DNA of 64,000 nt, from the NCBI GenBank assembly GCA_017557505.1, contig JAFYYP010000028.1:1-64000 (forward strand), in the 5' to 3' direction. Made by a program: the position numbers and the translations under genes. Below, one piece after another: positions 9,534-17,909 of this stretch. This stretch comes from Bacillota bacterium (GTDB lineage: Bacteria; Bacillota; Clostridia; Peptostreptococcales; Anaerovoracaceae). The notes under the pieces are model-generated. The model was not told where the DNA came from, did not search any database, and worked only from the letters and a program-made list of their open reading frames with translations. Numbering within the stretch: the first letter of the stretch is position 1; every line of letters starts with the position of its first letter.

Positions 9534-10345
9534 GCGCGGTCGCCTCCTTTCAGGCTATCGATCACTTTCTGATACGCCGTGCCGTAATCTTCCTGCTCGC
9601 GCTCTTCGAAGATGCCCGTGACGAATTTGCCGCGAAGCTCCTCGGCGGTCATGTTCGCGGCTTTCTCGCGGCTCACGGTATTATCCTTGATCCACTGCAT
9701 CATCTTCGGCGCGTCGCCCAGCTTGTTGGAGCGGCCGAAGTGCGTCGGACAGGGCGAGATGACCTCGACGAACGAGAAACCCTTGTGGTCGATGGCCTTG
9801 CCGATAAGCTTGTCAAGCTGTACGACGTCGAACACCGTGCCGCGGGCGACGAACGGAGCCCCGGCCGCCTGCACGACTCTGCACACGTCGAACCCATTCT
9901 CCACATGGCCGTAGGGAGAGGTCTTGGTGATGGCGTGCTTGGGCGTCGTGCCGGAATACTGGCCGCCGGTCATGCCGTAGTTCAGGTTGTTGACCAGGAT
10001 GGCCACCAGGTCCACGTTGCGTCTCGCCGCGTGGATCAGATGGTTGCCGCCGATCGTGATGCCGTCGCCGTCGCCCATGAGCGTGAACACGTGCAGGTCC
10101 GGATTCGCGAGCTTGATGCCCGTCGAGAACGGCAGCGCCCGGCCATGCGTGCCGTGGAACGAATTCGTCGTGACGTAGTCGTCCGCCTTGCCCCAGCAGC
10201 CGATGCCGGTCGTGATGACGGTATTTTCCCGCGTAAAGCCGCGTTTGTCGATGTTGCGCAAAAGAGCCTGCAGCACGATGCCGTTGCCGCAGCCCGCGCA
10301 CCAGAACAGCGGCAGTTTTTCTTCGAGCAAATAGTCTCTGATCAT
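9530..10345 (-). CDS. korB: 2-oxoacid:ferredoxin oxidoreductase, beta (TPP) subunit
   Basis: Thiamine-diphosphate subunit of the complex; with korA it decarboxylates a 2-oxoacid and reduces ferredoxin while making an acyl-CoA. The start at 10345 (271 aa) overlaps the korA stop by four bases; the longer open frame upstream is a shadow of korA. Near the N terminus it has the FWCAGCGNG cysteine motif, followed by the GDGDGITIGGNH metal/TPP-binding motif around residue 95 and NLNYGMTGGQYSGTT. All are hallmarks of KorB/VorA proteins. Confidence 0.92.
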   Translation of the reverse strand: MIRDYLLEEKLPLFWCAGCGNGIVLQALLRNIDKRGFTRENTVITTGIGCWGKADDYVTTNSFHGTHGRALPFSTGIKLANPDLHVFTLMGDGDGITIGGNHLIHAARRNVDLVAILVNNLNYGMTGGQYSGTTPKHAITKTSPYGHVENGFDVCRVVQAAGAPFVARGTVFDVVQLDKLIGKAIDHKGFSFVEVISPCPTHFGRSNKLGDAPKMMQWIKDNTVSREKAANMTAEELRGKFVTGIFEEREQEDYGTAYQKVIDSLKGGDRA

Positions 10346-11475
10346 TTTGCCGCCTCCTCCTCGATCACTTCCAGGATCTGCGCCGGGAAGATGGGCTGGC
10401 CGTCGATGCGGTTGACCCCTCTCACCGGGATATTCCCCGGGTTTCTCTTCGCGATTTCTCCGATGTACTGGCCGAGGTTGAGCTCGGGAACGACGACGGC
10501 TTTCGCCTGCCGCATAGCCTCCGCGATCTCCTTTTCGGGCACGGGCCACAGCGTGACGATCTGCAGAACGCCCGCCTTGATGCCCTTCTCCCTCGCCTTC
10601 TTCATGGCGGACAGCGCGGATCTTGCCGCGCCGCCGTAGCAGATCAGCACGATTTCCGCGTCGTCCATGTTGTATTTGCGCGTGATCGCGATATCTTCGG
10701 CGTGCGCCTCGATCTTTTCGCTCAGATGCCGGATGATGGCGTCCGCGTTGTCGGGCCTTGCGCAGGGACGGCCCCACTCGTCGTGCATGCTGCCGTTCAC
10801 CTTGAAGACGTACGGGCTGCCGAAGTGGCTCAGCGGCGCAAGACCTTCGGAATGGTCGTAAGGCCTGTAATCCGCAGGGTCGCAGGCCGGTTCGTTTCTC
10901 TCGATAATTTCAAGTTCTTCCGGACTTTTGATGATGACCTGCTCCCTCAGATGGCCGATGATCTCGTCCGACAGGAAGATGACCGGCGTGCGGTATTGCT
11001 CGGAATAGTTGAACGCCTGCACCATCAGGTCGAAGCAGTCCTGCACCGAGGACGGGGATAATACGATGATGGAATGGTCGCCGTGCGTGCCCCAGCGCGC
11101 CTGCAGCACGTCGCCCTGCGCGGGCTTCGTGGCGAGGCCGGTGGACGGGCCGCTTCTCTGCACGTCGATGAGCACGCAGGGGATCTCTCCCATGACCGCG
11201 ACGCCGAGGTTCTCCGCCATCAGCGACAGCCCCGGGCCGCTCGTAGCCGTGTAGGACTTCTTGCCCGCAGCAGACGCGCCGATCAGGGCAGCCATGCTGC
11301 CGATCTCGTCCTCCATCTGCACGTAGAGGCCGCTGACCTGCGGCAGCCGGATGGAGGAAGTCTCCGCGACCTCGCTCGAAGGCGTGATCGGGTAGCCTGC
11401 GTAGAATCTGGCACCTGCCGCGATGGCGCCTTCGGTCATCGCTTCGTTGCCCTGCATGAACCGGAATTCACCCAT
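10342..11475 (-). CDS. korA: 2-oxoacid:ferredoxin oxidoreductase, alpha subunit
   Basis: Alpha subunit (377 aa), carrying the pyrimidine-binding transketolase-like domain and domain II of the enzyme. The family start MQGNEAMTEGAIAAGARFYA and the GYPITPSSEVAE motif are evident, as is the SGPGLSLMAENLG segment. It lies 3 nt after the ferredoxin-type delta subunit and overlaps the beta subunit. The separate gamma gene distinguishes this from single-chain pyruvate:ferredoxin oxidoreductase. Confidence 0.92.
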   Translation of the reverse strand: MGEFRFMQGNEAMTEGAIAAGARFYAGYPITPSSEVAETSSIRLPQVSGLYVQMEDEIGSMAALIGASAAGKKSYTATSGPGLSLMAENLGVAVMGEIPCVLIDVQRSGPSTGLATKPAQGDVLQARWGTHGDHSIIVLSPSSVQDCFDLMVQAFNYSEQYRTPVIFLSDEIIGHLREQVIIKSPEELEIIERNEPACDPADYRPYDHSEGLAPLSHFGSPYVFKVNGSMHDEWGRPCARPDNADAIIRHLSEKIEAHAEDIAITRKYNMDDAEIVLICYGGAARSALSAMKKAREKGIKAGVLQIVTLWPVPEKEIAEAMRQAKAVVVPELNLGQYIGEIAKRNPGNIPVRGVNRIDGQPIFPAQILEVIEEEAAK

Positions 11476-11478
11476 GGT

Positions 11479-11667
11479 CTACGCCTCCTCTACTGTGACC
11501 GCGAAATCAGGGCAGCGCATCTCGCACAGCCTGCAGCCGATGCAGTCCGCGGGACGGGCCGCCGAGGGCTTTCCGTCCTCGTCGCGGTCGAATACGTTCT
11601 TCGGGCAGAACGCGGCGCAGATGCCGCATTTCTTGCACCATTTGTAGTTGATCTCTATCTTTTTCAT
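11479..11667 (-). CDS. korD: 2-oxoacid:ferredoxin oxidoreductase, delta (2x[4Fe-4S]) subunit
   Basis: A 62-residue ferredoxin-like protein with two complete cluster motifs, CKKCGICAAFC and CIGCRLCEMRC, each followed at a distance by proline. It supplies the electron exit path from the TPP/cluster core to free ferredoxin. It is first of the four kor genes and starts 17 nt after gctB. Confidence 0.93.
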   Translation of the reverse strand: MKKIEINYKWCKKCGICAAFCPKNVFDRDEDGKPSAARPADCIGCRLCEMRCPDFAVTVEEA

Positions 11668-11684
11668 GCTTTTTCAAGCCTCCG

Positions 11685-12458
11685 TCAAACCATCACGTGC
11701 AGCGGATCCACGACTTCCGTCAGGATGCGCAGGACCTCCGGGTCGGGGTCTTTGGCGGTCACTGCGCGGGAAACGTCCAGGTCGAAGCCGGTGTTATCCA
11801 GCACGTCCTGTACGCTGACCCCGGGGAACACCTCCGCCAGGTACATACGTTTATCTTCGCCGAAGCGCAGCACGCCCAGCTCCGTGATCACCGCGCGCGG
11901 GCCCTTGCTCTCGTCCAGGCCCCGCTTCGCCCTGCCGCCGGGGCCGTCGATCCAGCCCGGGCTGGTGATATAGTCCACGTGCTCCACAAAACGCCTTTTT
12001 TCGTGTTTCATGACGATGACGGTATCGCAGTAGGTCGCGATGCCGTTCGCCCCGCCAGAGCCCGAAAAACGGGTCTCAGGACGATAATAATCACCGATGC
12101 AGGTCGAGTTGAGATTGCCGTACGGGTCGATCTGGGCACCGCCCAGGAAACCCGCCTCGATCTCGCCCCGCTGCGCCGCCAGCGTCTGGTAGCCGAAGTA
12201 GCGGAACTGCGGCCAAAGCACGCTCGCCTTGCGGTTGAGCCGCAGATCGGACACGCTCGTGGGAACCTCTAAAGGGTTGCCCTCCAGGATGCCGGTCTCG
12301 AAGATGAGACGCGCGTTGGGCGCGTGCGTGTTCTTGGCCAGGCTGCCGCCGATCAGGGGCAGGCCCGTGCCGATGATATAGGTCTTGCCGTCTTCGACTT
12401 CGTTTGCGAGCGCGACGGCCATTCTCTGCCTTCTCGTGATCTCCATGGCCGGCCTCAC
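11685..12458 (-). CDS. gctB: glutaconate CoA-transferase-type subunit B
   Basis: Catalytic subunit of a class I CoA-transferase. The 257-residue protein resembles GctB of Acidaminococcus closely as I recall that sequence: GTGLPLIGGSLAKN, GGAQIDPYGNLNST, GSGGANGIATY and TSPGWIDGPGGR. With the GTG start at 12458 the thioester-forming glutamate falls at E54 (FETG), the same number as in Acidaminococcus GctB, which supports this start over the ATG twelve bases later; a GAAGAGAAA site precedes it. The GTGA overlap with gctA implies coupling. The true acyl group is unknown: glutaconyl, glutaryl and related dicarboxylic CoAs are known for the family. Confidence 0.9.
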   Translation of the reverse strand: MRPAMEITRRQRMAVALANEVEDGKTYIIGTGLPLIGGSLAKNTHAPNARLIFETGILEGNPLEVPTSVSDLRLNRKASVLWPQFRYFGYQTLAAQRGEIEAGFLGGAQIDPYGNLNSTCIGDYYRPETRFSGSGGANGIATYCDTVIVMKHEKRRFVEHVDYITSPGWIDGPGGRAKRGLDESKGPRAVITELGVLRFGEDKRMYLAEVFPGVSVQDVLDNTGFDLDVSRAVTAKDPDPEVLRILTEVVDPLHVMV

Positions 12459-13417
12459 TTTCTCTTCAGACCGGGCACGTAGCCAGCCTCGGGGTCGATC
12501 CTTAGCCCCGCCAAGTGCTCTTTACCGACCTTCTTCAGGTAGGCTTCGTGGTCTTCGCACAGGCTCTCCGCGAGCCACGCGTCGAACGCTTCCTGCGTGC
12601 GGCTGGCCTTGTCGTAGGCGATCATAGCCGTCGGGTCGTAGTCGTAGAACCCGTAGCACTGCGACGGATGAGCCCCCCAGGGCAGGTGCACGACCGCGTC
12701 GACGCAAAGACCCGGCAGCGTGTTCGCGTTCGGGTCCGCGTGCATCTCTTCGTCGGAGACCAGCTCCTCGCACGAAATGATCGTATGCTTTGCCGCGATG
12801 GCGATGTCCTCGTCCTGGAAGCGCGCGCCTTCGATGCGGCAGGTGCCGTCGGGCGAAGCCTTCTGCACGTGCACGAGCGCCACGTCGATCTTGGGCGTCG
12901 GCACGAGGCACAGGCGGCTGCCGGGATGGAACGGGTCATCCGCGACCACGAACTTCTTCGCAGGCAGTTTCGGATACTTCTTCCGTTCCTCTTCGGAGAT
13001 GCCCCAGACCGTTTCCAGATCGCTTCCCAGCATGTTCTTCACGGGCACGTAGGGCAGCCCCAGCGCCGCGCCGTGGTAAGCGATCGTCTGCACGTCCAGA
13101 GAATAATCCTCGACGGGCAAAGTGCCCTTCTCCACCGCTTCGCGGAAACGCCGGCACACCATCGTGAAGCCGGAATTGGCGATGTAGCTGATATTCATCA
13201 CCCTGACGCATCCTGCGCCGATGAGCATGTCGATGTCGCCGCCCGCGCTGCCGCTCTCGACGGTCAGGTCTTTTTTCTTCTGGCGGATCACCTCGCGCAC
13301 GAGAGCGTAAGCCCTGCGGTTGGTGGAAAAGCCGCCGAACGCGATGCAGTCTCCGTCGTGAACGAAGCACCGCACGGCTTCCCGGGCTGTCATCACTTTA
13401 TTTTGTGTATTCATCAT
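12455..13417 (-). CDS. gctA: glutaconate CoA-transferase-type subunit A
   Basis: Partner subunit of the CoA-transferase (320 aa, the length of Acidaminococcus GctA). Family segments include GDCIAFGGFSTNR, SGSAGGDIDMLIGAG, the SPDGTCRIEGARFQD stretch and the near-invariant HPSQCYGFYDYD close to the C terminus. Start choice is between two adjacent ATGs (13417 and 13414) after GGAGG. It heads a seven-gene minus-strand operon (gctAB-korDABC-symporter) and is divergent from a LysR regulator 98 bp away. Confidence 0.9.
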   Translation of the reverse strand: MMNTQNKVMTAREAVRCFVHDGDCIAFGGFSTNRRAYALVREVIRQKKKDLTVESGSAGGDIDMLIGAGCVRVMNISYIANSGFTMVCRRFREAVEKGTLPVEDYSLDVQTIAYHGAALGLPYVPVKNMLGSDLETVWGISEEERKKYPKLPAKKFVVADDPFHPGSRLCLVPTPKIDVALVHVQKASPDGTCRIEGARFQDEDIAIAAKHTIISCEELVSDEEMHADPNANTLPGLCVDAVVHLPWGAHPSQCYGFYDYDPTAMIAYDKASRTQEAFDAWLAESLCEDHEAYLKKVGKEHLAGLRIDPEAGYVPGLKRK

Positions 13418-13463
13418 GATCCTCCGTAGTTTAACTGTATCACGCTGTTACTCTTTTGTATAC

Positions 13464-13500
13464 TTGACAGTTTCGAAGAAACCATTCAATATTATTGAAT
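13464..13500 (+). promoter_or_regulatory. lysR promoter with overlapping palindromic operator
   Basis: TTGACA at 13464-13469 is followed at about 17 bp by an AT-rich -10 region (CAATAT). A perfect dyad, ATTCAAT (13484-13490) and ATTGAAT (13494-13500) around ATT, covers the -10 region and ends just before the ribosome binding site. It contains the T-N11-A core expected of LysR-type operators, so autorepression is likely. Confidence 0.6.
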
Positions 13501-13515
13501 AATAGGAGAACACAA

Positions 13516-14418
13516 ATGGAACTGAGAAACCTGAAGAGTTTTTTGAGGATCACGGAGCTGGGAAGCTTCGCGAAAGCGGCAGAAGATCTGGGATACGCGA
13601 CATCGACGATCACAGCGCAGATCCATCAGTTGGAAGACGAGATCGGTACGCCTCTGTTCGAACGGGTCGGCAAGAAAAATGTACTGACGGCAGCCGGACG
13701 CGGATTGGTCCCCTACGCGGAGCAGATGATGCAACTCGAGCAGCAGATCGCTTATCTGGGTGATCCGGTGCAGCTGGCCCTGCACGGCACACTGCGCATC
13801 GGCATCGTGGAATCCATCCTGCATTCCATGCTGTTGGACGTGCTGGGCGAATACCGCAGGCGTTTTCCCCAGATATCAGTGGCGATCGTGACCGCCGTGA
13901 GCGCAGATCTTTTTACCATGTTAAAGCGGGGCGAGATCGACCTGGCCTTTACGATGGGACATTCTCTGCAGCGCGCCGACTGCATCCTGGCCTGCAGCCA
14001 TCCGGAAGAAACTGTATTCGCGGCATCGCCGGATCATCCGCTGGCAAAGGAAAAACAGCTGACGCTTTCGCAGGTGCTGGATCATGAGATCCTCTCCATC
14101 GGCGACAATACGTTCCTGCAGCAGGAAGTCTACAAGATGGCCGCGGAGTGCGGAAAAAGCGTGCAGTCGCACATCCAGACGGAAAGTTCGCTCACCCTGA
14201 TGGAACTGGCTAAACGAGGCGCCGGCATCACCTTCCTTCCTGAATATGTAGTGCGGTCCGCCGTGAAGGAAGGCTCGCTGTGCATCCTGCCTGTTCAGGA
14301 TTTCCGCCTGCCCTTTCATATCGCGGTTTTCTACCATAAAAATAAATGGGTCACTCCCCAGATGAAGGGGCTGATCGAACTGGCAAAGACATCTTTTACC
14401 CCACAAAAAACAGGATAA
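13516..14418 (+). CDS. LysR-family transcriptional regulator
   Basis: DNA-binding regulator of 300 residues. The start ATG at 13516 is preferred over an upstream in-frame TTG because TAGGAGA lies six bases before it. Residues about 1-60 form the winged helix-turn-helix (GSFAKAAEDLGYATSTITAQ at roughly 17-36), followed by the linker helix and a periplasmic-binding-protein-like effector domain. It is divergent from the gct-kor operon, the normal position of a LysR protein and its target, so it probably senses the acid handled by that operon. Confidence 0.88.
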   Translation: MELRNLKSFLRITELGSFAKAAEDLGYATSTITAQIHQLEDEIGTPLFERVGKKNVLTAAGRGLVPYAEQMMQLEQQIAYLGDPVQLALHGTLRIGIVESILHSMLLDVLGEYRRRFPQISVAIVTAVSADLFTMLKRGEIDLAFTMGHSLQRADCILACSHPEETVFAASPDHPLAKEKQLTLSQVLDHEILSIGDNTFLQQEVYKMAAECGKSVQSHIQTESSLTLMELAKRGAGITFLPEYVVRSAVKEGSLCILPVQDFRLPFHIAVFYHKNKWVTPQMKGLIELAKTSFTPQKTG

Positions 14419-14446
14419 AAAAACAACGCGGATCTCGGCAAAACTA

Positions 14447-14514
14447 TTGACGGAGAAATATACTTTATGATTAAATACTAATAGTACTGGAAACGTTCCC
14501 AGTAACGTTCCCGG
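14447..14514 (+). promoter_or_regulatory. promoter and operator of the LacI-type regulator (cre-like)
   Basis: TTGACG (14447-14452) and TTAAAT (14471-14476) form a weak promoter. A near-perfect 18-bp dyad, ACTGGAAACGTTCCCAGT, sits at 14486-14503 across the expected start of transcription; its core fits the CcpA cre consensus TGNAANCGNWNNCA. A partial second copy (AACGTTCCCGG) follows to 14514. Autorepression and/or catabolite control is inferred. Confidence 0.6.
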
Positions 14515-14533
14515 ACATATAGGAGGCGGAAAG

Positions 14534-15544
14534 GTGACAATAAGAGATGTTGCAACATACAGCGGCGTTTCTGTGAGTACAGTCTCCCGCGTCCTTAACG
14601 ACCATCCTGATGTAAGCAAAGACGTCAGAGAACGCGTACTGAAAGCCGTAAAGGAGCTTCATTACGTGCCGAACGCCTCCGCAAGGGATCTTGTTAAGAC
14701 CGCAGGAGATTCCATAGGCGTAGTGGTAAGAGGCGCGGAAAACCCGTTCTTTGCCCCCGTGATCAGCGCCATAGAACAGGCTGTGGAAGACGCCGGCTAT
14801 ACGCTGTCCATCCGCCAGATCAAGGCCGGAGAGGACGAACTGGCCGCGGCGGCGCGCCTGTCCAGGGCGAAGAAGCTGAAGGGGCTCATCCTGCTCGGCG
14901 GACGCTTCGACTATACGAAAGAAGACGTCGCGCCGATCGACATTCCGTTCGTCTGCTGCACGTTCACAAACGATTTCGGGACGGTCGAAAGCGACGCCTA
15001 CTCCTCGGTGTCCATCGACGACCGGGAAGAAGCCCGCAGAGCGGTCCGGTATCTGACGGAATGCGGCCACCGCCGCATCGCCATCCTGATGGATTCGGCA
15101 TCCGACCGTTCCATCAGCGAGCTCCGGTACAAAGGGTATCTGGACGCGCTGGCCGAAGCGGGGATCGAACCCGACCCGGACCTTCTGATCGAGAGCGTGG
15201 AATTCAATATGGCCGGCGCCTACGAAAAAGCGGGACGCTTCGCGGCTTCCGGCAAACAGTTCACCGCCCTGTTCGCCATCGCCGACACGTTCGCCATCGC
15301 GGCCATGAAGGCGTTTCACGACAAAGGCCTGCGCATCCCGGAAGACTATTCCGTCCTGTCGATCGACGGCATCAACATGTCCCTCTACACCATCCCGACG
15401 CTGACGGCGCTCGTCCAGCCAAAGGAAGAGCTCGGCAGGGAAGCGGTGAAGATCCTGACAGACGTCTTAGCCGGCGGCGCGCACAGGCACATCCGCCTGC
15501 AGACAACTCTGCGGGAAGGCGGAACGGTCAGAAAAATTTCATAA
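14534..15544 (+). CDS. LacI-family transcriptional regulator of the maltodextrin cluster
   Basis: Sugar-responsive repressor of 336 residues. The N terminus is the LacI helix-turn-helix (TIRDVATYSGVSVSTVSRVL, residues 2-21) with the hinge helix near residue 50, then a periplasmic-binding-like sensor domain. It starts with GTG at 14534, seven bases after a perfect AGGAGG. It is immediately upstream of a sugar-binding protein and permeases, so a maltodextrin-type ligand is likely. LacI-like dyads lie before its own gene and before the binding-protein gene. Confidence 0.88.
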   Translation: MTIRDVATYSGVSVSTVSRVLNDHPDVSKDVRERVLKAVKELHYVPNASARDLVKTAGDSIGVVVRGAENPFFAPVISAIEQAVEDAGYTLSIRQIKAGEDELAAAARLSRAKKLKGLILLGGRFDYTKEDVAPIDIPFVCCTFTNDFGTVESDAYSSVSIDDREEARRAVRYLTECGHRRIAILMDSASDRSISELRYKGYLDALAEAGIEPDPDLLIESVEFNMAGAYEKAGRFAASGKQFTALFAIADTFAIAAMKAFHDKGLRIPEDYSVLSIDGINMSLYTIPTLTALVQPKEELGREAVKILTDVLAGGAHRHIRLQTTLREGGTVRKIS

Positions 15545-15551
15545 AACGGTA

Positions 15552-15579
15552 TTTACGCGCAAAAGCGTAGAGATATAAC
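15552..15579 (+). promoter_or_regulatory. promoter and operator before the sugar-binding protein gene
   Basis: TTTACG (15552-15557), a 16-bp spacer and TATAAC (15574-15579). The dyad TACGCGCAAAAGCGTA (15554-15569) covers the -35 element and spacer, a natural place for the LacI-type repressor encoded just upstream. The same dyad could instead form a small hairpin in read-through RNA. Confidence 0.5.
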
Positions 15580-15613
15580 GTCAGTTATTTTTATTGAAGA
15601 AGGAGAAAACACA

Positions 15614-16915
15614 ATGAAAAATCTGAAGAAGGTTCTTGCTGTTCTCCTCGCCATGATCATGGTGATCGGCCTCGCTGCCTGCAGCAGCGGCGGCGGTGGC
15701 GGAGACAGCTCCAGCGAAACCGGTTCCGTTTACTGGCTCAACTTTAAGCCGGAACTTGACGAGACTGCCCAGCAGCTCGCTAAGATGTACACTGAAAAGA
15801 CCGGCGTCGCAGTTAAGGTCGTGACCGCTGCCTCCGGCACCTACGGACAGACCCTGACGTCCGAAATGGACAAGTCCGCGGCTCCCACCCTGTTCGTCAT
15901 CACCAACCAGTCCATGGTCAAGGAATGGGGCGACTATGCGATGGATCTGACGGGCACTGCGATCGCCAATGAGCTGAACACCGACGGTTTCAACCTCTAT
16001 GATGAGAACGGCAAGCTCTGCTCCATCGGTTACTGCTATGAATGCTACGGCATCATCGTAAACCCGGATCTGATCGAAGCAGCAGGCCACAGCATGGATG
16101 AGATCACCAACTTCGCAGGCCTGAAGGCCGTTGCCGAAGACATCCACGCAAGAGCGGACGAACTCGGCTTCGACGCGTTCAGCAGCTCCGACATGGACGG
16201 CTCTTCTTCCTGGAGATTCACGGGCCACATGGCTAACCTCGAATACTTCTATGAAGAGAGAGACGACGGCGGCTGGAGCGAACAGCCCGCAAGCATCAAG
16301 GGTACGTACATGGACAACTTCAAGAACCTGTATGACCTGTGCATCAACAACTCCCTCACCGCTCCGACCGACCTCGCAAACGGCGGCCACGACGCTGAGA
16401 ACGAGTTCAAGACCGGCAAGGCTGCGTTCTTCGTGAACGGTTCCTGGGAATATGCAGCTGTGTCCGAAACCATCCCCAATGCTACCATGATCCCGTATTA
16501 CTGCGGTGTTGCCGGCGAAGAAAAGGCCGGTCTGAACTGCGGTACCGAGAACTGCTGGGCAGTCAACGACAACGCGTCTGACGCCGACAAGCAGGCTACC
16601 ATCGACTTCATGGTATGGCTCGTTTCCGATCCCGAAGCTGCCGGCCTCATGGTCGAACAGCTCGGCGTTCTGCCCTACAAGAATGCTCCCGCTTCCAAGA
16701 ACGGCTTCCTGGCCGACGCTGACAGATACAATGCGAGCGGCTGCTACGTCATGGATTGGGCAACAAACTATCAGCCGAACGTAGACGAATACAGAGCTGC
16801 GCTCGTATCCGCTCTGAACAAGTACAACGCCGATCAGTCCGCCGCCAACTGGGCAGAGGTCGTGACCGCGTTCGTCGACGGCTGGGCAGTACAGTATCAG
16901 AAGGCTAATCAGTAA
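15614..16915 (+). CDS. sugar ABC transporter substrate-binding lipoprotein
   Basis: Extracellular solute-binding protein of family 1 (433 aa), anchored to the membrane by lipid. A basic start, hydrophobic segment and lipobox LAAC place the lipid-bearing cysteine at residue 23, followed by a Ser/Gly linker. The mature domain resembles maltose/maltodextrin-binding proteins. Codons look more biased than those of its neighbours, in keeping with high expression. A strong hairpin lies between this gene and the first permease gene. The link to maltodextrin rests mainly on the adjacent malQ. Confidence 0.88.
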   Translation: MKNLKKVLAVLLAMIMVIGLAACSSGGGGGDSSSETGSVYWLNFKPELDETAQQLAKMYTEKTGVAVKVVTAASGTYGQTLTSEMDKSAAPTLFVITNQSMVKEWGDYAMDLTGTAIANELNTDGFNLYDENGKLCSIGYCYECYGIIVNPDLIEAAGHSMDEITNFAGLKAVAEDIHARADELGFDAFSSSDMDGSSSWRFTGHMANLEYFYEERDDGGWSEQPASIKGTYMDNFKNLYDLCINNSLTAPTDLANGGHDAENEFKTGKAAFFVNGSWEYAAVSETIPNATMIPYYCGVAGEEKAGLNCGTENCWAVNDNASDADKQATIDFMVWLVSDPEAAGLMVEQLGVLPYKNAPASKNGFLADADRYNASGCYVMDWATNYQPNVDEYRAALVSALNKYNADQSAANWAEVVTAFVDGWAVQYQKANQ

Positions 16916-16941
16916 TCAGATCACACCTCATAGCTATTCGC

Positions 16942-16978
16942 ATGGGGCGGGTGCATGTCGCCCGCCCCATCTTTTTTT
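16942..16978 (+). terminator. intra-operon terminator between binding protein and permeases
   Basis: ATGGGGCGGG (16942-16951) pairs with CCCGCCCCAT (16961-16970), followed by seven T. It lies inside the transport operon, so it would end most transcripts after the binding-protein gene and let a minority read into the permeases, giving excess binding protein. Confidence 0.85.
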
Positions 16979-17009
16979 ACCATCGTTTTAAAGAAAGGAG
17001 GGAAGATCT

Positions 17010-17909
17010 TTGGACGGAAAAAAGAAAGCCGGATTCTTTAAAAATCCGCTGCGCCGCTGGTCGTGGCTTTTCATGGGACCGGTCTGCGCCGCCTTTGCCA
17101 TAGGCTTCGTGTGGCCGTTCATCCAGGGCATTTATCTGTCATTCTGTAAATTCAAACTGATCAGAGACGCAAAGTTCATCGGTTTCGGCAACTACGTCAG
17201 CGCCTTTGCCGACGAGACCTTCAAGCATGCATTCTGGTATACGGCTCTGTTTGCGATCGTATCCCTTGTGCTCATCAACGTGCTCGCGTTCACCATCGCC
17301 TACCTGCTGACGCAGGGGCTGAAGCGCAGCAACCTGTACCGGACCGTATTCTTCATGCCGAACCTGATCGGCGGCATCGTCCTGGGCTATATCTGGTCCA
17401 TGATCTTCGACGGCATTCTGTCGCACTTCAACACGTCCATCCTGCTGGAGTCCAAATACGGCTTCTGGGGCCTGATCATCCTCGTATGCTGGCAGCAGAT
17501 CGGCTACATGATGATTATCTACATCGCAGGCCTGCAGGCGGTCTCGGAAGACATGCTCGAAGCCGCGAAGATCGACGGCGCGACCAAGATGCAGACCCTG
17601 TTCAAGGTCACGATCCCCAACGTCATGCCTTCCATCACGATCTGCACGTTCCTCGGCCTGACGAACGGATTCAAGCTGTTCGACCAGAACCTGGCTTTGA
17701 CGGCCGGACAGCCGTTCATCATCCAGCCCGACGGATCGAACATCAAGACGACCGAGATGCTGGCGCTGAACATCTACAATACGTTCTACAACTCCAGTTC
17801 CGGCTCGCAGGGCACGGCGCAGGCGAAGGCAGTCATCTTCTTCATCCTCGTCGCAGGACTCGGCCTGCTGCAGCTGGCATACACGCGTAAGAGGGAGGTG
17901 CAGCAGTAA
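17010..17909 (+). CDS. sugar ABC transporter permease, MalF type
   Basis: Membrane subunit (299 aa, about six helices) of a carbohydrate uptake-1 ABC importer. The EAA loop that contacts the ATPase is visible as EAAKIDGATKMQTLFKVTIP around residues 188-207. The start is TTG at 17010, supported by AAAGGAGG seven bases upstream. The last two bases of the stop (TAATG) overlap the start of the next permease. Compared with E. coli MalF it lacks the long periplasmic insertion, as is usual in Gram-positive homologues. Confidence 0.9.
   Translation: MDGKKKAGFFKNPLRRWSWLFMGPVCAAFAIGFVWPFIQGIYLSFCKFKLIRDAKFIGFGNYVSAFADETFKHAFWYTALFAIVSLVLINVLAFTIAYLLTQGLKRSNLYRTVFFMPNLIGGIVLGYIWSMIFDGILSHFNTSILLESKYGFWGLIILVCWQQIGYMMIIYIAGLQAVSEDMLEAAKIDGATKMQTLFKVTIPNVMPSITICTFLGLTNGFKLFDQNLALTAGQPFIIQPDGSNIKTTEMLALNIYNTFYNSSSGSQGTAQAKAVIFFILVAGLGLLQLAYTRKREVQQ

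Noticed and set aside
13418..13515. Riboswitch or T-box leader in the gct-lysR divergent region
   Set aside because: Only 98 bp, no conserved leader motifs, and the visible dyad fits a protein operator.
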